Below are positions 30,827-39,436 of a stretch of DNA of 47,039 nucleotides, in pieces. Within the stretch, counting starts at the first letter, position 1. Each line of letters starts with the position of its first letter. The stretch is from assembly GCA_020725425.1 (NCBI GenBank), contig DYFA01000034.1:1-47039 (forward strand), in the 5' to 3' direction. The notes beneath the pieces are model-generated. The model saw nothing but the letters and a program-made list of their open reading frames with translations, had not been told where the DNA came from and made no database searches. This DNA comes from Aneurinibacillus sp. (GTDB taxonomy: Bacteria; Bacillota; UBA5301; DYFA01). Made by a program: the position numbers and the translations under genes.

Positions 30827-30840
30827 AAGGAGGACCGCCC

Positions 30841-31494
30841 TTGCTCATCGAAGACATCATGACCACCAAGGTCGTCACCGTCACCCCCGCCGACTCCATC
30901 GCCGAAGCCCTGCGCCGGACGAGGGCCGGGCGGTTTCGCCACCTTCCGGTGGTTGACGGGGAGCGGGTGGTGGGGGTCGTCTCCGACCGCGACCTCAGGG
31001 CCGCCGTGCCGGCCCTCGTGACCGATGACGCGGAGGAGTACCTCGAGCAGATCCGGGTTGATCTGGTGATGCACCCCGACGTCATCGTCGCTCATCCGCT
31101 CGACCCGGTGGAGGACGCCGCCCGCCTCATGTACGAGCACAAGATCGGCTGTCTGCCGGTGGTCAGCGGGGACCGCCTGGTGGGCATCGTCACCGAGACC
31201 GATGTCCTGCGCTCCTTCGTGGAGATGTCGGGGGGCCTCCAGACCGGCTCCCGGATCGAGATCGAGGCCGAGGACCGTCCCGGCGTCCTGGCGGAGATCG
31301 GCGAGATCACCCGCCGCCACCACGTCAACGTGGCCAGCATCTTCACCACGCCGGCGAAACGGCCCGGCCGGGTCGTGCTGGTCGTGCGTCTCCAGGCGCT
31401 CGACCTCCGCCCCATCGTCCGGGACCTCAAGGCGGCGGGGTATGAGGTGCGCTGGCCCAATCCGCTGGGCTCGGCGGGGGTGACCACCCCTTGA
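30841..31494 (+). CDS. acuB: AcuB, CBS-CBS-ACT regulatory protein
   Basis: A 217-residue protein of two CBS domains (about residues 1-60, MTTKVVTVTPADSIAEALRR, and 75-130, LMYEHKIGCLPVVSGDRLVG) and a C-terminal ACT domain (about 140-210, IEIEAEDRPGVLAEIGEITRR). CBS pairs bind adenine nucleotides, so it could sense energy state for the acetylation switch; the precise role of AcuB is unknown. The TTG start is fixed by AAAGGAGG 7 bases upstream. It overlaps the acuC start. Confidence 0.87.
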   Translation: MLIEDIMTTKVVTVTPADSIAEALRRTRAGRFRHLPVVDGERVVGVVSDRDLRAAVPALVTDDAEEYLEQIRVDLVMHPDVIVAHPLDPVEDAARLMYEHKIGCLPVVSGDRLVGIVTETDVLRSFVEMSGGLQTGSRIEIEAEDRPGVLAEIGEITRRHHVNVASIFTTPAKRPGRVVLVVRLQALDLRPIVRDLKAAGYEVRWPNPLGSAGVTTP

Positions 31495-32651
31495 GCGGCC
31501 GGGTGGCGCTGGTCCACGCCCCCGCCTTCTTGACCTGTGCCCTGCCGGCTGAGCACCCGATGAACCCCCGCCGCCTTCACCTGACCATCGACCTCCTCGA
31601 GGACCTCCGGCTGTTCTCCCCTTCCGAGGTCCTCGCCCCCCGCCCGGCCACCCTGGACGAGCTCCGCCTGGTCCATGGCCAGGGGTACCTCGATCTGGTT
31701 CGCCGGTCCAGCAAGGCCGGGCGCCCGGTAGACGGGGCCGACCTCTTCGGCCTCGGCTCTGAGGACAACCCAGTTTACCCGGGACTCCACGAGACAGCGT
31801 CCCTGATCGTGGGAGGGGCGGTAGCAGCGGCTGAACAGATCATGGCGGGGGAACTGGACCACGCCTTCCACCCGGCCGGCGGCCTCCACCACGCCCACCG
31901 TTCCCGGGCCTCCGGCTTCTGCGTCTACAATGACGCCGCGGTGGCCATCGCGGTCCTGGAGAACCGCTTCGAAGCCCGGGTGGCCTACGTCGACCTCGAC
32001 GCCCACCACGGGGACGGCGTGCAGTTCGCGTTCTACGACGACCCCGACGTCCTGACCGTCTCCTTTCACGAGACCGGCCGGTTCCTCTTTCCCGGCAGCG
32101 GCGAGGTCCTCGAGCGGGGGGTGAACGACGGGTACGGCTACGCCGTGAACGTCCCGCTCGAGCCGTTCACCGACGACGAGTCCTTCCTCGAGGTCTTTCA
32201 CCAGGTGGTTCCGCCGCTCCTGCGCGCCTTCCGCCCCGAGTTTCTCGTCACCCAGCACGGCTGTGACGGCCACCACCTGGATGTCATGTCTGACCTGGCC
32301 TTCACCACCCGGGCCTACGCCGAGGCCACCGCCCTCCTTCACACCCTGGCGCACGAGTTGTGCGGCGGCCGGTGGCTGGCGCTCGGCGGCGGCGGCTACG
32401 ACGCCTGGCGGGTGGTCCCCCGGGTCTGGGCGTTGCAGTGGGCCGCCCTGGCCGACCGCCCGCAGCCGCCTGACGCGCTCCTGCCGGTGTCCTGGCGGGA
32501 ACGGTGGCAGAGCGAAGCGCCCTGCCCCCTGCCGGAGCAGCTTTGGGACCGCCCAGCGGACGCTCCCTTCCCCGCCCGCCGGCCCGCCATTGCAGAAAAG
32601 AACCGGCTGACGGCCCACGCGGCCATCGCCGGCTCCTTCCTGAACCGGTAA
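31491..32651 (+). CDS. acuC: AcuC, class I histone-deacetylase-like lysine deacetylase
   Basis: Deacetylates proteins, in Bacillus reactivating acetyl-CoA synthetase. The 386-residue zinc enzyme shows PAGGLHHAHRSRASGFCVYND, DLDAHHGDGVQ (zinc ligands), QHGCDGHHLD and the substrate-tyrosine loop LALGGGGYD. The TTG start overlaps the acuB stop as TTGA. The C-terminal 60 residues extend beyond the core, as in other AcuC proteins. Confidence 0.92.
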   Translation: MSGRVALVHAPAFLTCALPAEHPMNPRRLHLTIDLLEDLRLFSPSEVLAPRPATLDELRLVHGQGYLDLVRRSSKAGRPVDGADLFGLGSEDNPVYPGLHETASLIVGGAVAAAEQIMAGELDHAFHPAGGLHHAHRSRASGFCVYNDAAVAIAVLENRFEARVAYVDLDAHHGDGVQFAFYDDPDVLTVSFHETGRFLFPGSGEVLERGVNDGYGYAVNVPLEPFTDDESFLEVFHQVVPPLLRAFRPEFLVTQHGCDGHHLDVMSDLAFTTRAYAEATALLHTLAHELCGGRWLALGGGGYDAWRVVPRVWALQWAALADRPQPPDALLPVSWRERWQSEAPCPLPEQLWDRPADAPFPARRPAIAEKNRLTAHAAIAGSFLNR

Positions 32652-32676
32652 AGCCTGAAGCGCGCCAGCGTTATGC

Positions 32677-33330
32677 TCAGTATATCCCTGGGAAGAAGCG
32701 CCAGCTACGCTCCATGTACTTCTCGTACCGCTCGCCCCACCGCTCCCGCAGGATGCGTTCCTCAGCGTCCACCCGGGCCACCACGGGACCCACCATCACC
32801 AGTGCTGCCACGAGCCCGAGCCAGCTCCGGAAGGCCAGTGTGAACCCGACCATCTGGAGCAGCAGCCCGATGTACTGGGGGTGACGGGTCCGGAGGTAGA
32901 GCGACCGCTCCTCGAAGCTCTGCTCGTCGAGGAGGGGGAAGAGGCCGGTGGCGCTCATCCTTTCCTTCCGAGTCAGAAAGCCCATCGTCCGCAACCCGGT
33001 GCCCACCCAGAAAATCAGCATTCCGGTGAAACGAACCTCCTCGCCGGAAACGATCACGAACCAGGACCGCCGGTCAGCCAGAGGGAGGAAATAGCAGAAG
33101 AAGAACGAAAGGAGCAGCGTGGCCAGGAGGCCCCACCGTTCGGTCCAGTCATCCAGGTGCAGTTCCACTCCGGTGTGGAGGATGGTGAAGGCGCCCAGAA
33201 CCATGGCGAGGAAAACCCCGAGAATCGGCAGCCTGTTCAGAAAGCCGAAGCCGCTCCACCCCAACATCACGAGGCAGAAAATCAACGCCACCTGGAACAG
33301 GACATACAGCAGGGTCACTCTGCGACTCAT
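32677..33330 (-). CDS. Isoprenylcysteine carboxylmethyltransferase-like membrane protein
   Basis: A 217-residue protein with five or six membrane spans and the C-terminal signature RTRHPQYIGLLLQMVGF plus DAEERILRERWGERYEKYMERS. This is the ICMT/PEMT/NnrU-like SAM-dependent methyltransferase fold. Bacterial members methylate lipids or small molecules; the substrate here is unknown. It converges with acuC and diverges from the second acuA-like gene. Confidence 0.78.
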   Translation of the reverse strand: MSRRVTLLYVLFQVALIFCLVMLGWSGFGFLNRLPILGVFLAMVLGAFTILHTGVELHLDDWTERWGLLATLLLSFFFCYFLPLADRRSWFVIVSGEEVRFTGMLIFWVGTGLRTMGFLTRKERMSATGLFPLLDEQSFEERSLYLRTRHPQYIGLLLQMVGFTLAFRSWLGLVAALVMVGPVVARVDAEERILRERWGERYEKYMERSWRFFPGIY

Positions 33331-33344
33331 GCCTTCTCTTCCTC

Positions 33345-33405
33345 AGTGCATCGACGGTGCACTGGCTCACACCGCAGCAGCATCCTGAATTGATATATTG
33401 ATATA
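33345..33405. repeat. Inverted and tandem repeats in divergent intergenic region
   Basis: The 142-base gap between the methyltransferase-like gene and the second acuA-like gene holds AGTGCA-N7-TGCACT (33345-33363) and an AT-rich tandem 8-mer TTGATATA x2 (33390-33405). The tandem stands out in this GC-rich DNA and may be the promoter or operator zone for one or both genes. No clean -35/-10 pair is visible. Confidence 0.4.
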
Positions 33406-33472
33406 TTCGGCCCAGGCCAGGCGAATCCTTTCCAAACGCCGGCCCCCGGCAGCGGCGAAGGGGTGTGGGAAC

Positions 33473-34120
33473 GTGTCGAGTCTGGGTGAACGCCTCTCGG
33501 TCGAACGCCTCCTTGATACCCCCCGGGGTCAGGTCCTGATCCGGGGGGCGCTGCCCCCGTCCGCCCTGGTCCGGCTCACTCTGGATCCCTCGCTCCGCAT
33601 GTTCCGCCCCCCGGACCAGCAAAAGCAAGCCCTCCTGGCCATCGCCGCCCAGCCCCTGGGGGCGGTGGTCGCCGCCACCTTCGAGGAGACGGTCATCGGG
33701 TACGCCACCTTTCATCCCCCGGACTCCCACTGCCGGTGGGCCACCCCGGGTCTTCCGGTCCTGGAACTTGGGGCGCTCGAGGTGGCCGCCGGGTGGCGCT
33801 TCATGCGCATCGGGCGCAACGTGCTGGAGACCGCCTTCTCCGCCGACGTCCTCGAGGAATGGATCGTCTTCTCGACGGAGTACTGCTGGCACTGGGACTT
33901 GGAGGCGACGCGCCTTTCCGTCTGGGAGTATCGCAAGCTGCTCTACGCCATCCTGGAGAACGTGGGGCTGGTTATGGTGCCGACCGACGACCCGGAGATC
34001 GCCGCCCACCCAGCCAACATGCTGACCGTACGGTGCGGCGCCCGGGTCGACCCCGCGGCCTGCCAGGCCTTCCTCGCGCTGGCCCGCGGAGCGGCGCCGC
34101 CGGATTTTTCATGGAAATAA
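33473..34120 (+). CDS. AcuA-like GNAT acetyltransferase (paralogue)
   Basis: A 215-residue paralogue of the acuA product at 30182. Shared blocks include FRPP(A/D)(K/Q)QK(E/Q)ALLA(L/I)A, EV(S/A)xxWRF, EYxWHWDLxxxxxxxWxYR and (S/P)TDDPEIxxHPANMLTxRxG. The GTG at 33473 gives the same length as AcuA and has GAAGGGG upstream; the longer frame starting at 33398 lacks similarity. It is not in an operon with acuBC and is followed by a histidine kinase. Its target may differ from AcuA. Confidence 0.8.
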   Translation: MSSLGERLSVERLLDTPRGQVLIRGALPPSALVRLTLDPSLRMFRPPDQQKQALLAIAAQPLGAVVAATFEETVIGYATFHPPDSHCRWATPGLPVLELGALEVAAGWRFMRIGRNVLETAFSADVLEEWIVFSTEYCWHWDLEATRLSVWEYRKLLYAILENVGLVMVPTDDPEIAAHPANMLTVRCGARVDPAACQAFLALARGAAPPDFSWK

Positions 34121-34185
34121 TTCCCTAGAGGAGCAGGAACCCTCGCCGGCAGAGCGAACCATCCAATCCTGTAGGAGGTGGTGGA

Positions 34186-35562
34186 ATGCCCCGCCGACCC
34201 CAAGTCCAGTCTGCCTCGTGCCAGCTCACAATGGACCAGCGCTGGAAGGCCTGGCAAGCATTGCGGAACGAGGTGGTCAGGGCCGGCCTGCCCGCCCCGG
34301 AGATCCGGTGTCACACCGCGCCCTTCGGCGAACTGGCGGAGAAGCGGGAATCCCTGCCCTCTCCGGATCTGGAGAACCGTTACCTGGAAAACGCCCTCCT
34401 GTTACAGGAGGCCGACTGGTTCCTGCGCGAGCTGGACCTCGCTCTCAGTGAGGTTCCCCACTTTGTCGCGCTGCTCGACCGCGAAGGCTGGCTCCTCCGG
34501 CTCTCGGGCGACCATGGCATCCTGAACCGCCAGCACACCCTGGGCGTGGTGCCCGGAACCCGCGCCGCCGCCGACTCCCCCAGCGCCTCGCTCCTCGAGA
34601 CCGCCCTGTGCGAGGGCCACCCGTCCGTCGCCCTGTTCCCCGCGCCAGCCGGCTCCGGCATGCCGGGCTGGACGGTCATCGTGCTCCCGCTCCGGCTGCC
34701 GCCCCAGGGCAGCGCCGGGGCGCTCGTCGCGGCCTACAGCGACCGCCGGAGTTCCTGCCGCGTTTACTCCCAGGTTTACACCGCGGCGCGGGCAATCGAG
34801 CGCCAGATGCTGTGGAGCGACCGGCTGGCCCAAGCCGACCGCCTCTCTCTGGTCGGCACCATGATCAGCCAGATCGTGCACGAGGTGAAAAACCCGCTGG
34901 CCGCGATGAAAGCCGCCCTGCAACTGGCGAAGAACAGCGAAGGTGACGAGCGGATCGACTGCCTGCAATTGGTGAACAAGGAGATCGAAGAGCTCAACGC
35001 CCTGGTGGAGAACCTGCTCGGCCTGGCCAAGCCGGCTCCGGCCCAGTTCGCCCTGCAGTGTGTGGAGACCATCCTTGAAGAGGTGCTGGAGCTGGTCCGG
35101 TATGAGGCCGCCCTGCGCAACATCCGGATCGACTTCCGGCAGGGTCGAGCGGCCTCTTTCCTGCGCTGCGACAACCGCCTGCTGAAACAGGCTCTGCTCA
35201 ACCTGGCCCGCAACGCCATCCAGGCGATGCCTCAGGGCGGCGTGCTCACCATCGCCATCCATCGCCAGACGCGCAAGGGCGGGGTGGAAGTGGAGGTTTC
35301 TGACACGGGAATCGGGATCGCGCCGGAACACCTCACGCGTCTCTTCGAGCCGTTCTTCACCACCAAGGGCAAGGCAGGGACGGGGTTGGGTCTCTCCGTC
35401 ACCCGGCGCATCATCGAGGAGGTCCACCAGGGTAGGATCACCGTGGAAAGCGCACTGGGCGTCGGGACGCGGTTCACCGTCTTCCTGCCCTTCAACCCGG
35501 AGATGCACGCTACAGTTCCACCGCCACCACATCCCGGTCGAGCCGCCGGATGCACCGGTTGA
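34186..35562 (+). CDS. Orphan sensor histidine kinase
   Basis: A 458-residue soluble kinase without membrane spans. The N-terminal half (about residues 85-205) has a GAF-like sensory pattern (VPHFVALLDREGWLLRLSGD), as in regulators that sense small ligands. The catalytic half has H box VHEVKNPLAAMKAAL with His232, N box LLNLARNAIQAMPQGG, G1 DTGIGIAP, F box FEPFFTTKG and G2 GTGLGLSV. TAGGAGGTGG precedes the ATG. No response regulator is adjacent. The 3' end overlaps the convergent helicase by 53 bases. Confidence 0.88.
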   Translation: MPRRPQVQSASCQLTMDQRWKAWQALRNEVVRAGLPAPEIRCHTAPFGELAEKRESLPSPDLENRYLENALLLQEADWFLRELDLALSEVPHFVALLDREGWLLRLSGDHGILNRQHTLGVVPGTRAAADSPSASLLETALCEGHPSVALFPAPAGSGMPGWTVIVLPLRLPPQGSAGALVAAYSDRRSSCRVYSQVYTAARAIERQMLWSDRLAQADRLSLVGTMISQIVHEVKNPLAAMKAALQLAKNSEGDERIDCLQLVNKEIEELNALVENLLGLAKPAPAQFALQCVETILEEVLELVRYEAALRNIRIDFRQGRAASFLRCDNRLLKQALLNLARNAIQAMPQGGVLTIAIHRQTRKGGVEVEVSDTGIGIAPEHLTRLFEPFFTTKGKAGTGLGLSVTRRIIEEVHQGRITVESALGVGTRFTVFLPFNPEMHATVPPPPHPGRAAGCTG

Positions 35563-37846
35563 GCTTCTCGACCAGCATCTCGTCGCCGGCGATGGCGCTC
35601 TTCATTTGGCGCAACAAGTCGATGCCCCGGCGGAAAGCGTGGACCACGTCCCCCGGGTCAGTCTCCGCCGCCCGCAGGGTCTCCGCAAAGCTTCCTCCCT
35701 GCGCCCAGATGTAGGCCGCCAGGGCCAGCTGCGCGGCGTACCGGGTGGTGCTCTCTCCGAGGTGGCGGAGTTCCACCCGGTCGAGGTGGCGGATGATGCC
35801 CCTGATCGGGGCTTCGGCGTACGGCGCCTTGGGGCGGTGGGAGAACCGGAATCCGCCTCGATTCCGCGGTTCGTAGTCGACGCTCACCGCCAGGGCGCAG
35901 AGCTCGCTTTCCGTAAGGCGCTCCGGATAACCGCCGAGGATCAACTCGGTGACCAAGAGCTCCTGCACGTGGATGCGGGCCGCGATCCGGCCCCGGCTGG
36001 TGACTCCCTCCCGATCCAGGTAGCCCAGTTCCTGCAGAACGGCCCGGCGCGCCTGGAAGGCGGCTGTCCCCTCCCGTCCGGTCGCCTCCGCCAGCGCTTC
36101 AGAGAGTGCCGCCTCTCTCTCCGCCAGCTTGCGCAGCTTGCGAGCGAGGGCGCGGCAGCGACCCACCTGGTGGTGGGGGCAGACCCGCGGCCGGGCGCCC
36201 TCCAGCCGCTCCGTCAGGCGGGCCAGGCGGCGCGCCAGCCGCGCCCTCGTCTCTGGGTTCCTGGTCCGCTTCAGCCGGGACTTCAGCCGCTTCAGGTCGT
36301 TCTTCGTCTTGTCCAGGCTCAACGGGCAGTGCGCTTGCCCGAAGAGGTGGCACCCCTCCTCTCCCAGAGCGTCCCTCTCTGCCTTCAGACTGGCGATCTC
36401 CGCCTCGAGCGCCCGCGCCCGGGCGCCCCCCTGGAAGCTGGCGAAGGACCGCCCGAGCAACTCGTCGATCTCCTCCTCAGTGTAGTTCAGAAGCAGGTTG
36501 AGAACCGAGTTGTACGAGACGGCGAACTGACTCTGGAGCGGCTCGATCGCCCGCTCGTCGACCTTGGGGAAGTCCTCCGGGCGGAAGCGGGCCAGATCCA
36601 CCAGCGTGTAGACGTGGCCGCGCTTGTCGATGCCCCGCCGCCCGGCCCGCCCGGCCATCTGGAAGTACTCCATGGTCGTCAGGGTGCGATACCCCTGCGA
36701 GGTGTACTTCATCCCCGAGTCGAAACAGACGGTCTTCACCGGCATGTTCAGCCCGACCGAGAAGGTCTCGGTGCAGTAGAGCACGTGAATGAGCTTTTCC
36801 TGGAAGAGCATCTCCACCAGCTCTTTCAGCACCGGCAACAGGCCGGCGTGGTGGAACCCGATCCCCCGGGCGAGGCACCGCCGCAACTCCCGGACCATCC
36901 CCAGCTTGCCCAGGTCGAACCGGGCGATGGCCGCGTCGAACCGCTGCTCGATCTGGCGCCCGACCGACGGCGGGACGAAGCTGGTCCGTTGAGCGAGCTC
37001 GGCGGCCTTGACCTCGCACTGGCGCCGGCTGAAGACGAAGTACAGGCAAGGCAGTTGCCGCCGCCGCTGGATGTAGGCCAGAAGGTCGAGGTGGGTGGAG
37101 GTGGGCCCCTTGTCGGCCGGGTGCGCCTCCTGCCATCTTGCGGCAGCCTTCGCCATGGTCTCCAGGCTGCCCACCCCCACTCCGGCCGCGAACAAGTGGT
37201 GCTCCAGCGGCACCACCCGGTCGAGTTGACGGACCACCTTGACCTCCTGCCCCTTGATCGTTTCGATCCATTCCGCCAGCTCGTCGGCGTTCGGGATGGT
37301 GGCCGAGAGTCCCAGGAAGCGCATCCGCTCCGGGAGGAAGATGAGCGACTCCTCCCAGATGGTTCCCCGATCCTCGTCGGAGAGGTAGTGGATCTCGTCG
37401 AAGATCACGTAGGAGACGTTTTCCAGGCGCTCCGGGTCCTCGTGCAGCATGTTCCGGAAGATCTCGGTGGTCATGATGCGCAGGGGGGACTCGGGGTTGA
37501 GCACGACGTCACCGGTGATGATCCCCACTGAGTCGTCCCCCAGGAGGTTCTTGAACTCGCGGAACTTCTGGTTGGAGAGAGCCTTGATGGGCGCGGTGTA
37601 GACCACCTCCCGGCCGGCATTGACGAGCTGCTCCACCAGCCAGTCGGCGATCAGCGTCTTGCCGACCCCCGTCGGGGCCGCCACCAGGACGGACCGGTTG
37701 TTCTGGAGATAAGCGATGGCTTCCTTCTGGAAGGGGTCCAACTGGTAGCCCCGGTAGGTTTCCACCGTGGGCGCCGTGAGTGTCTGCGGGATCTCGTCCA
37801 ATTCTCCTGCTGTCTTCCTCTCTCGCCGGCCGGCACCGTCCGCCAC
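35510..37846 (-). CDS. Ski2/Mtr4-like DEAD/DEAH-box RNA helicase
   Basis: A superfamily 2 helicase of about 778 residues. Motif I APTGVGKT, motif II FDEIHYLSDEDRG, motif III LSATIPN, motif VI QMAGRAGRRGIDKRG, then a long charged coiled region and a C-terminal DSHCT-like helical domain (GIIRHLDRVELRHLG). In eukaryotes and archaea relatives feed RNA to exosomes; bacterial members are poorly studied. Two Cys/His clusters lie in the coiled region (36155-36353). The start is uncertain: the GTG at 37844-37846 is chosen, a TTG at 37898-37900 extends it 18 residues, and neither has a good ribosome site. Confidence 0.85.
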   Translation of the reverse strand: MADGAGRRERKTAGELDEIPQTLTAPTVETYRGYQLDPFQKEAIAYLQNNRSVLVAAPTGVGKTLIADWLVEQLVNAGREVVYTAPIKALSNQKFREFKNLLGDDSVGIITGDVVLNPESPLRIMTTEIFRNMLHEDPERLENVSYVIFDEIHYLSDEDRGTIWEESLIFLPERMRFLGLSATIPNADELAEWIETIKGQEVKVVRQLDRVVPLEHHLFAAGVGVGSLETMAKAAARWQEAHPADKGPTSTHLDLLAYIQRRRQLPCLYFVFSRRQCEVKAAELAQRTSFVPPSVGRQIEQRFDAAIARFDLGKLGMVRELRRCLARGIGFHHAGLLPVLKELVEMLFQEKLIHVLYCTETFSVGLNMPVKTVCFDSGMKYTSQGYRTLTTMEYFQMAGRAGRRGIDKRGHVYTLVDLARFRPEDFPKVDERAIEPLQSQFAVSYNSVLNLLLNYTEEEIDELLGRSFASFQGGARARALEAEIASLKAERDALGEEGCHLFGQAHCPLSLDKTKNDLKRLKSRLKRTRNPETRARLARRLARLTERLEGARPRVCPHHQVGRCRALARKLRKLAEREAALSEALAEATGREGTAAFQARRAVLQELGYLDREGVTSRGRIAARIHVQELLVTELILGGYPERLTESELCALAVSVDYEPRNRGGFRFSHRPKAPYAEAPIRGIIRHLDRVELRHLGESTTRYAAQLALAAYIWAQGGSFAETLRAAETDPGDVVHAFRRGIDLLRQMKSAIAGDEMLVEKLNRCIRRLDRDVVAVEL

Positions 37847-37976
37847 CGTATTACCACGCTTACTTCGACGTGGTCGGCCCCACCCCTTCCCCCGCCGCAA
37901 GCCCGGGGCCCGCTGTCCCGGCCGGGTTACCGCCTCCCCCGGGCGTGAATATCATTGGGACGGAGGTGATCCGAGT

Positions 37977-38300
37977 ATGCAGACCCTTCAAGTCAACGTG
38001 ATAGCCCGCCTCGACGTCCTCCTCGCCGTCATCCGGGCCGTGATCGCCCTGGTGCAGGAAGTGGAGGTGCCCGGTTGGGGGCCGGCCAAAAAGCAGGCGG
38101 TGTTGGATCTGATCGCCGCCTTGTACGACGCCACCCCCGCCTGGCAGAGCGTCACCAAGGAGTCCGTCCTGGCTTTGGCTTCTACCGTCATCGACCTGGT
38201 CGTGGCCTTCTTCCACCTCATCGGCCGGTTCAAGCACTCCACCCCGTCCCCGACCCCTGCTCCGGACACCCCCTCGGGCGGCGGCCGTCACGAACCCTGA
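37977..38300 (+). CDS. Small conserved-looking protein of unknown function
   Basis: 107 residues, ATG with an excellent GGAGGTGAT ribosome site 6 bases upstream. Two hydrophobic helices (VIARLDVLLAVIRAVIALV and VLALASTVIDLVVAFFHLIG) flank a segment PAKKQAVLDLIAALYDATP; the tail is Pro/Ser/Thr-rich. The pattern reminds me of small proteins in prophage lysis regions, but I cannot name a family. It is divergent from the helicase and followed by a transposase remnant, consistent with a mobile-DNA scar. Confidence 0.6.
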   Translation: MQTLQVNVIARLDVLLAVIRAVIALVQEVEVPGWGPAKKQAVLDLIAALYDATPAWQSVTKESVLALASTVIDLVVAFFHLIGRFKHSTPSPTPAPDTPSGGGRHEP

Positions 38301-38568
38301 ACCGCCTGCCGCCGCCCGGCGGAGGCCGAAGCGCGCTTATCGCCACCCACGCGGACTGTGCGCGACTTCTGTTGGTCCTCCTGAGCAGCAATGTAAGGTT
38401 ATCGCCGCTCCTTCGCCCGACCGCGCACAGCCCGCCGCCAACCCGGGGCCACGGCAGTAGCCGGCAGCTCTCCCCACCGGTCTCGCTCCACCCCACCCGC
38501 TGCTCCACCGAGAGCTTGGCGAAGATCCTCGATAGCAGCTTCCACAATCCCGCCTCCGGCCTCAGCTC

Positions 38569-38868
38569 GCACGCCTGCTCCACAAACGAGAACCAGGCCA
38601 GGTAGTTGTGGTAATACCGGGCCGCCACCCCCCGGAACCTTCTTCCCCACTCCATCAGCCTCCGCCGGTAGGCGATCAGGTTGACCACCGTCACTTCGGC
38701 CACCCCCGTCAACCGCGGCTTCTCGCTGGCCCGCAGGGCGGAGAGGAACCGGTGCCGCCAGCGGAAGGCGGTCGAGGGGTGCACCCCGAGCAGTTGGGCG
38801 CTGTCCCGGACCGACAACCCCTCCCACAGGCACCAGCCCAGCTCGGCCCACTTGTCCCGGTACTTCAA
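38569..38868 (-). pseudogene. IS1595-type (ISXO2-like) transposase remnant, catalytic core deleted
   Basis: About 100 readable codons. The first 46 match the N-terminal HTH of ISXO2-like transposases (LSVRDSAQLLGVHPSTAFRWRHRFL). Codons 60-97 match their C-terminal end (RRRLMEWGRRFRGVAARYY, YLAWFSF). The DDE catalytic domain normally between them, about 150 residues, and the N-terminal zinc ribbon are absent. The frame continues to 38230 without recognisable similarity. No terminal inverted repeats or target duplication were found by eye. The surrounding 38301-38568 bases hold no convincing gene. Confidence 0.7.
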
Positions 38869-38883
38869 GTGGGCCAGCGGGGT

Positions 38884-39333
38884 CTAGCGCGGCGGGGTGT
38901 TCTTCTCGATCAGGCTGGTGACCCAGTACGCCACGACCAGGACCAGCGTCAGAATACCGTTAAGACCCAGCTCCACGACGTAATGCTGGAACTGGCTGGC
39001 CGAGCCTTCACCCAGCATGGACATCCGGGCGCCGACCATCAGCAGGTGCCGCACCACGGAGATCGTGCCGACGATCAGGAAGGGCTTCAAGGCGAAGTCG
39101 CGGTGCTCGAAGTGGGAGGTGACAGTGCTCAGGACCTCCAGCACGATGATTACGAACAGGAGGTCGTTGACCACGCGCAGGATCGTCCCCATGAAGTCGT
39201 GGCGGAGCCCCGCCAGGCCGGTCCATACCGCCTGGGCGAACACCGCTGTGGCGACCGCCACCAGGCCCACGGCCACTGCCCAGTGAAGGGCCCGGTCGAG
39301 ACATTTCACGAGCTTCGCTCCGTTCACGTTCAT
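38884..39333 (-). CDS. PsiE-family membrane protein
   Basis: A 149-residue protein with four hydrophobic segments and the PsiE signature (LEVLSTVTSHFEHRDFALKPFLIVGTI split across residues about 80-105, then ISVVRHLLMVGARM). PsiE is phosphate-starvation inducible in E. coli; its function is unknown. The ATG at 39331-39333 has GGGAGGGG upstream and starts at the usual family N-terminus; an upstream extension would cross the cytochrome promoter. It is divergent from the cytochrome cluster. Confidence 0.82.
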   Translation of the reverse strand: MNVNGAKLVKCLDRALHWAVAVGLVAVATAVFAQAVWTGLAGLRHDFMGTILRVVNDLLFVIIVLEVLSTVTSHFEHRDFALKPFLIVGTISVVRHLLMVGARMSMLGEGSASQFQHYVVELGLNGILTLVLVVAYWVTSLIEKNTPPR

Positions 39334-39373
39334 CCCGCCCCTCCCATCGTGCTTTGACAAGCGCAGGCAAGCG

Positions 39374-39385
39374 CAACATATGTTG
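39374..39385. promoter_or_regulatory. 12-bp perfect palindrome overlapping the cytochrome promoter -35
   Basis: CAACATATGTTG overlaps the first three bases of the TTGACA. A second dyad, TTGCAC-N10-GTGCAA (39400-39421), straddles the -10. Both are placed as operators would be, in the divergent psiE/cytochrome gap. Confidence 0.5.
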
Positions 39386-39411
39386 ACACCATAGGATAAT
39401 TGCACTACAAT
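39383..39411 (+). promoter_or_regulatory. Near-consensus SigA promoter of the cytochrome cluster
   Basis: TTGACA (39383-39388), 17-base spacer, TACAAT (39406-39411). Predicted transcription start is near 39418, about 20 bases before the riboswitch and 240 bases before the first cytochrome start. Confidence 0.85.
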
Positions 39412-39436
39412 TAGTGTGCAACACAAGTATACTAGC

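Noticed and set aside
33390-33405. TTGATATA tandem as a SigA promoter
   Set aside because: No properly spaced partner hexamer is present on either strand; kept only as a repeat.
38230-38568. Full 212-codon transposase gene
   Set aside because: Only the first 100 codons resemble a transposase; the remainder has no recognisable similarity and low-complexity shadow composition.
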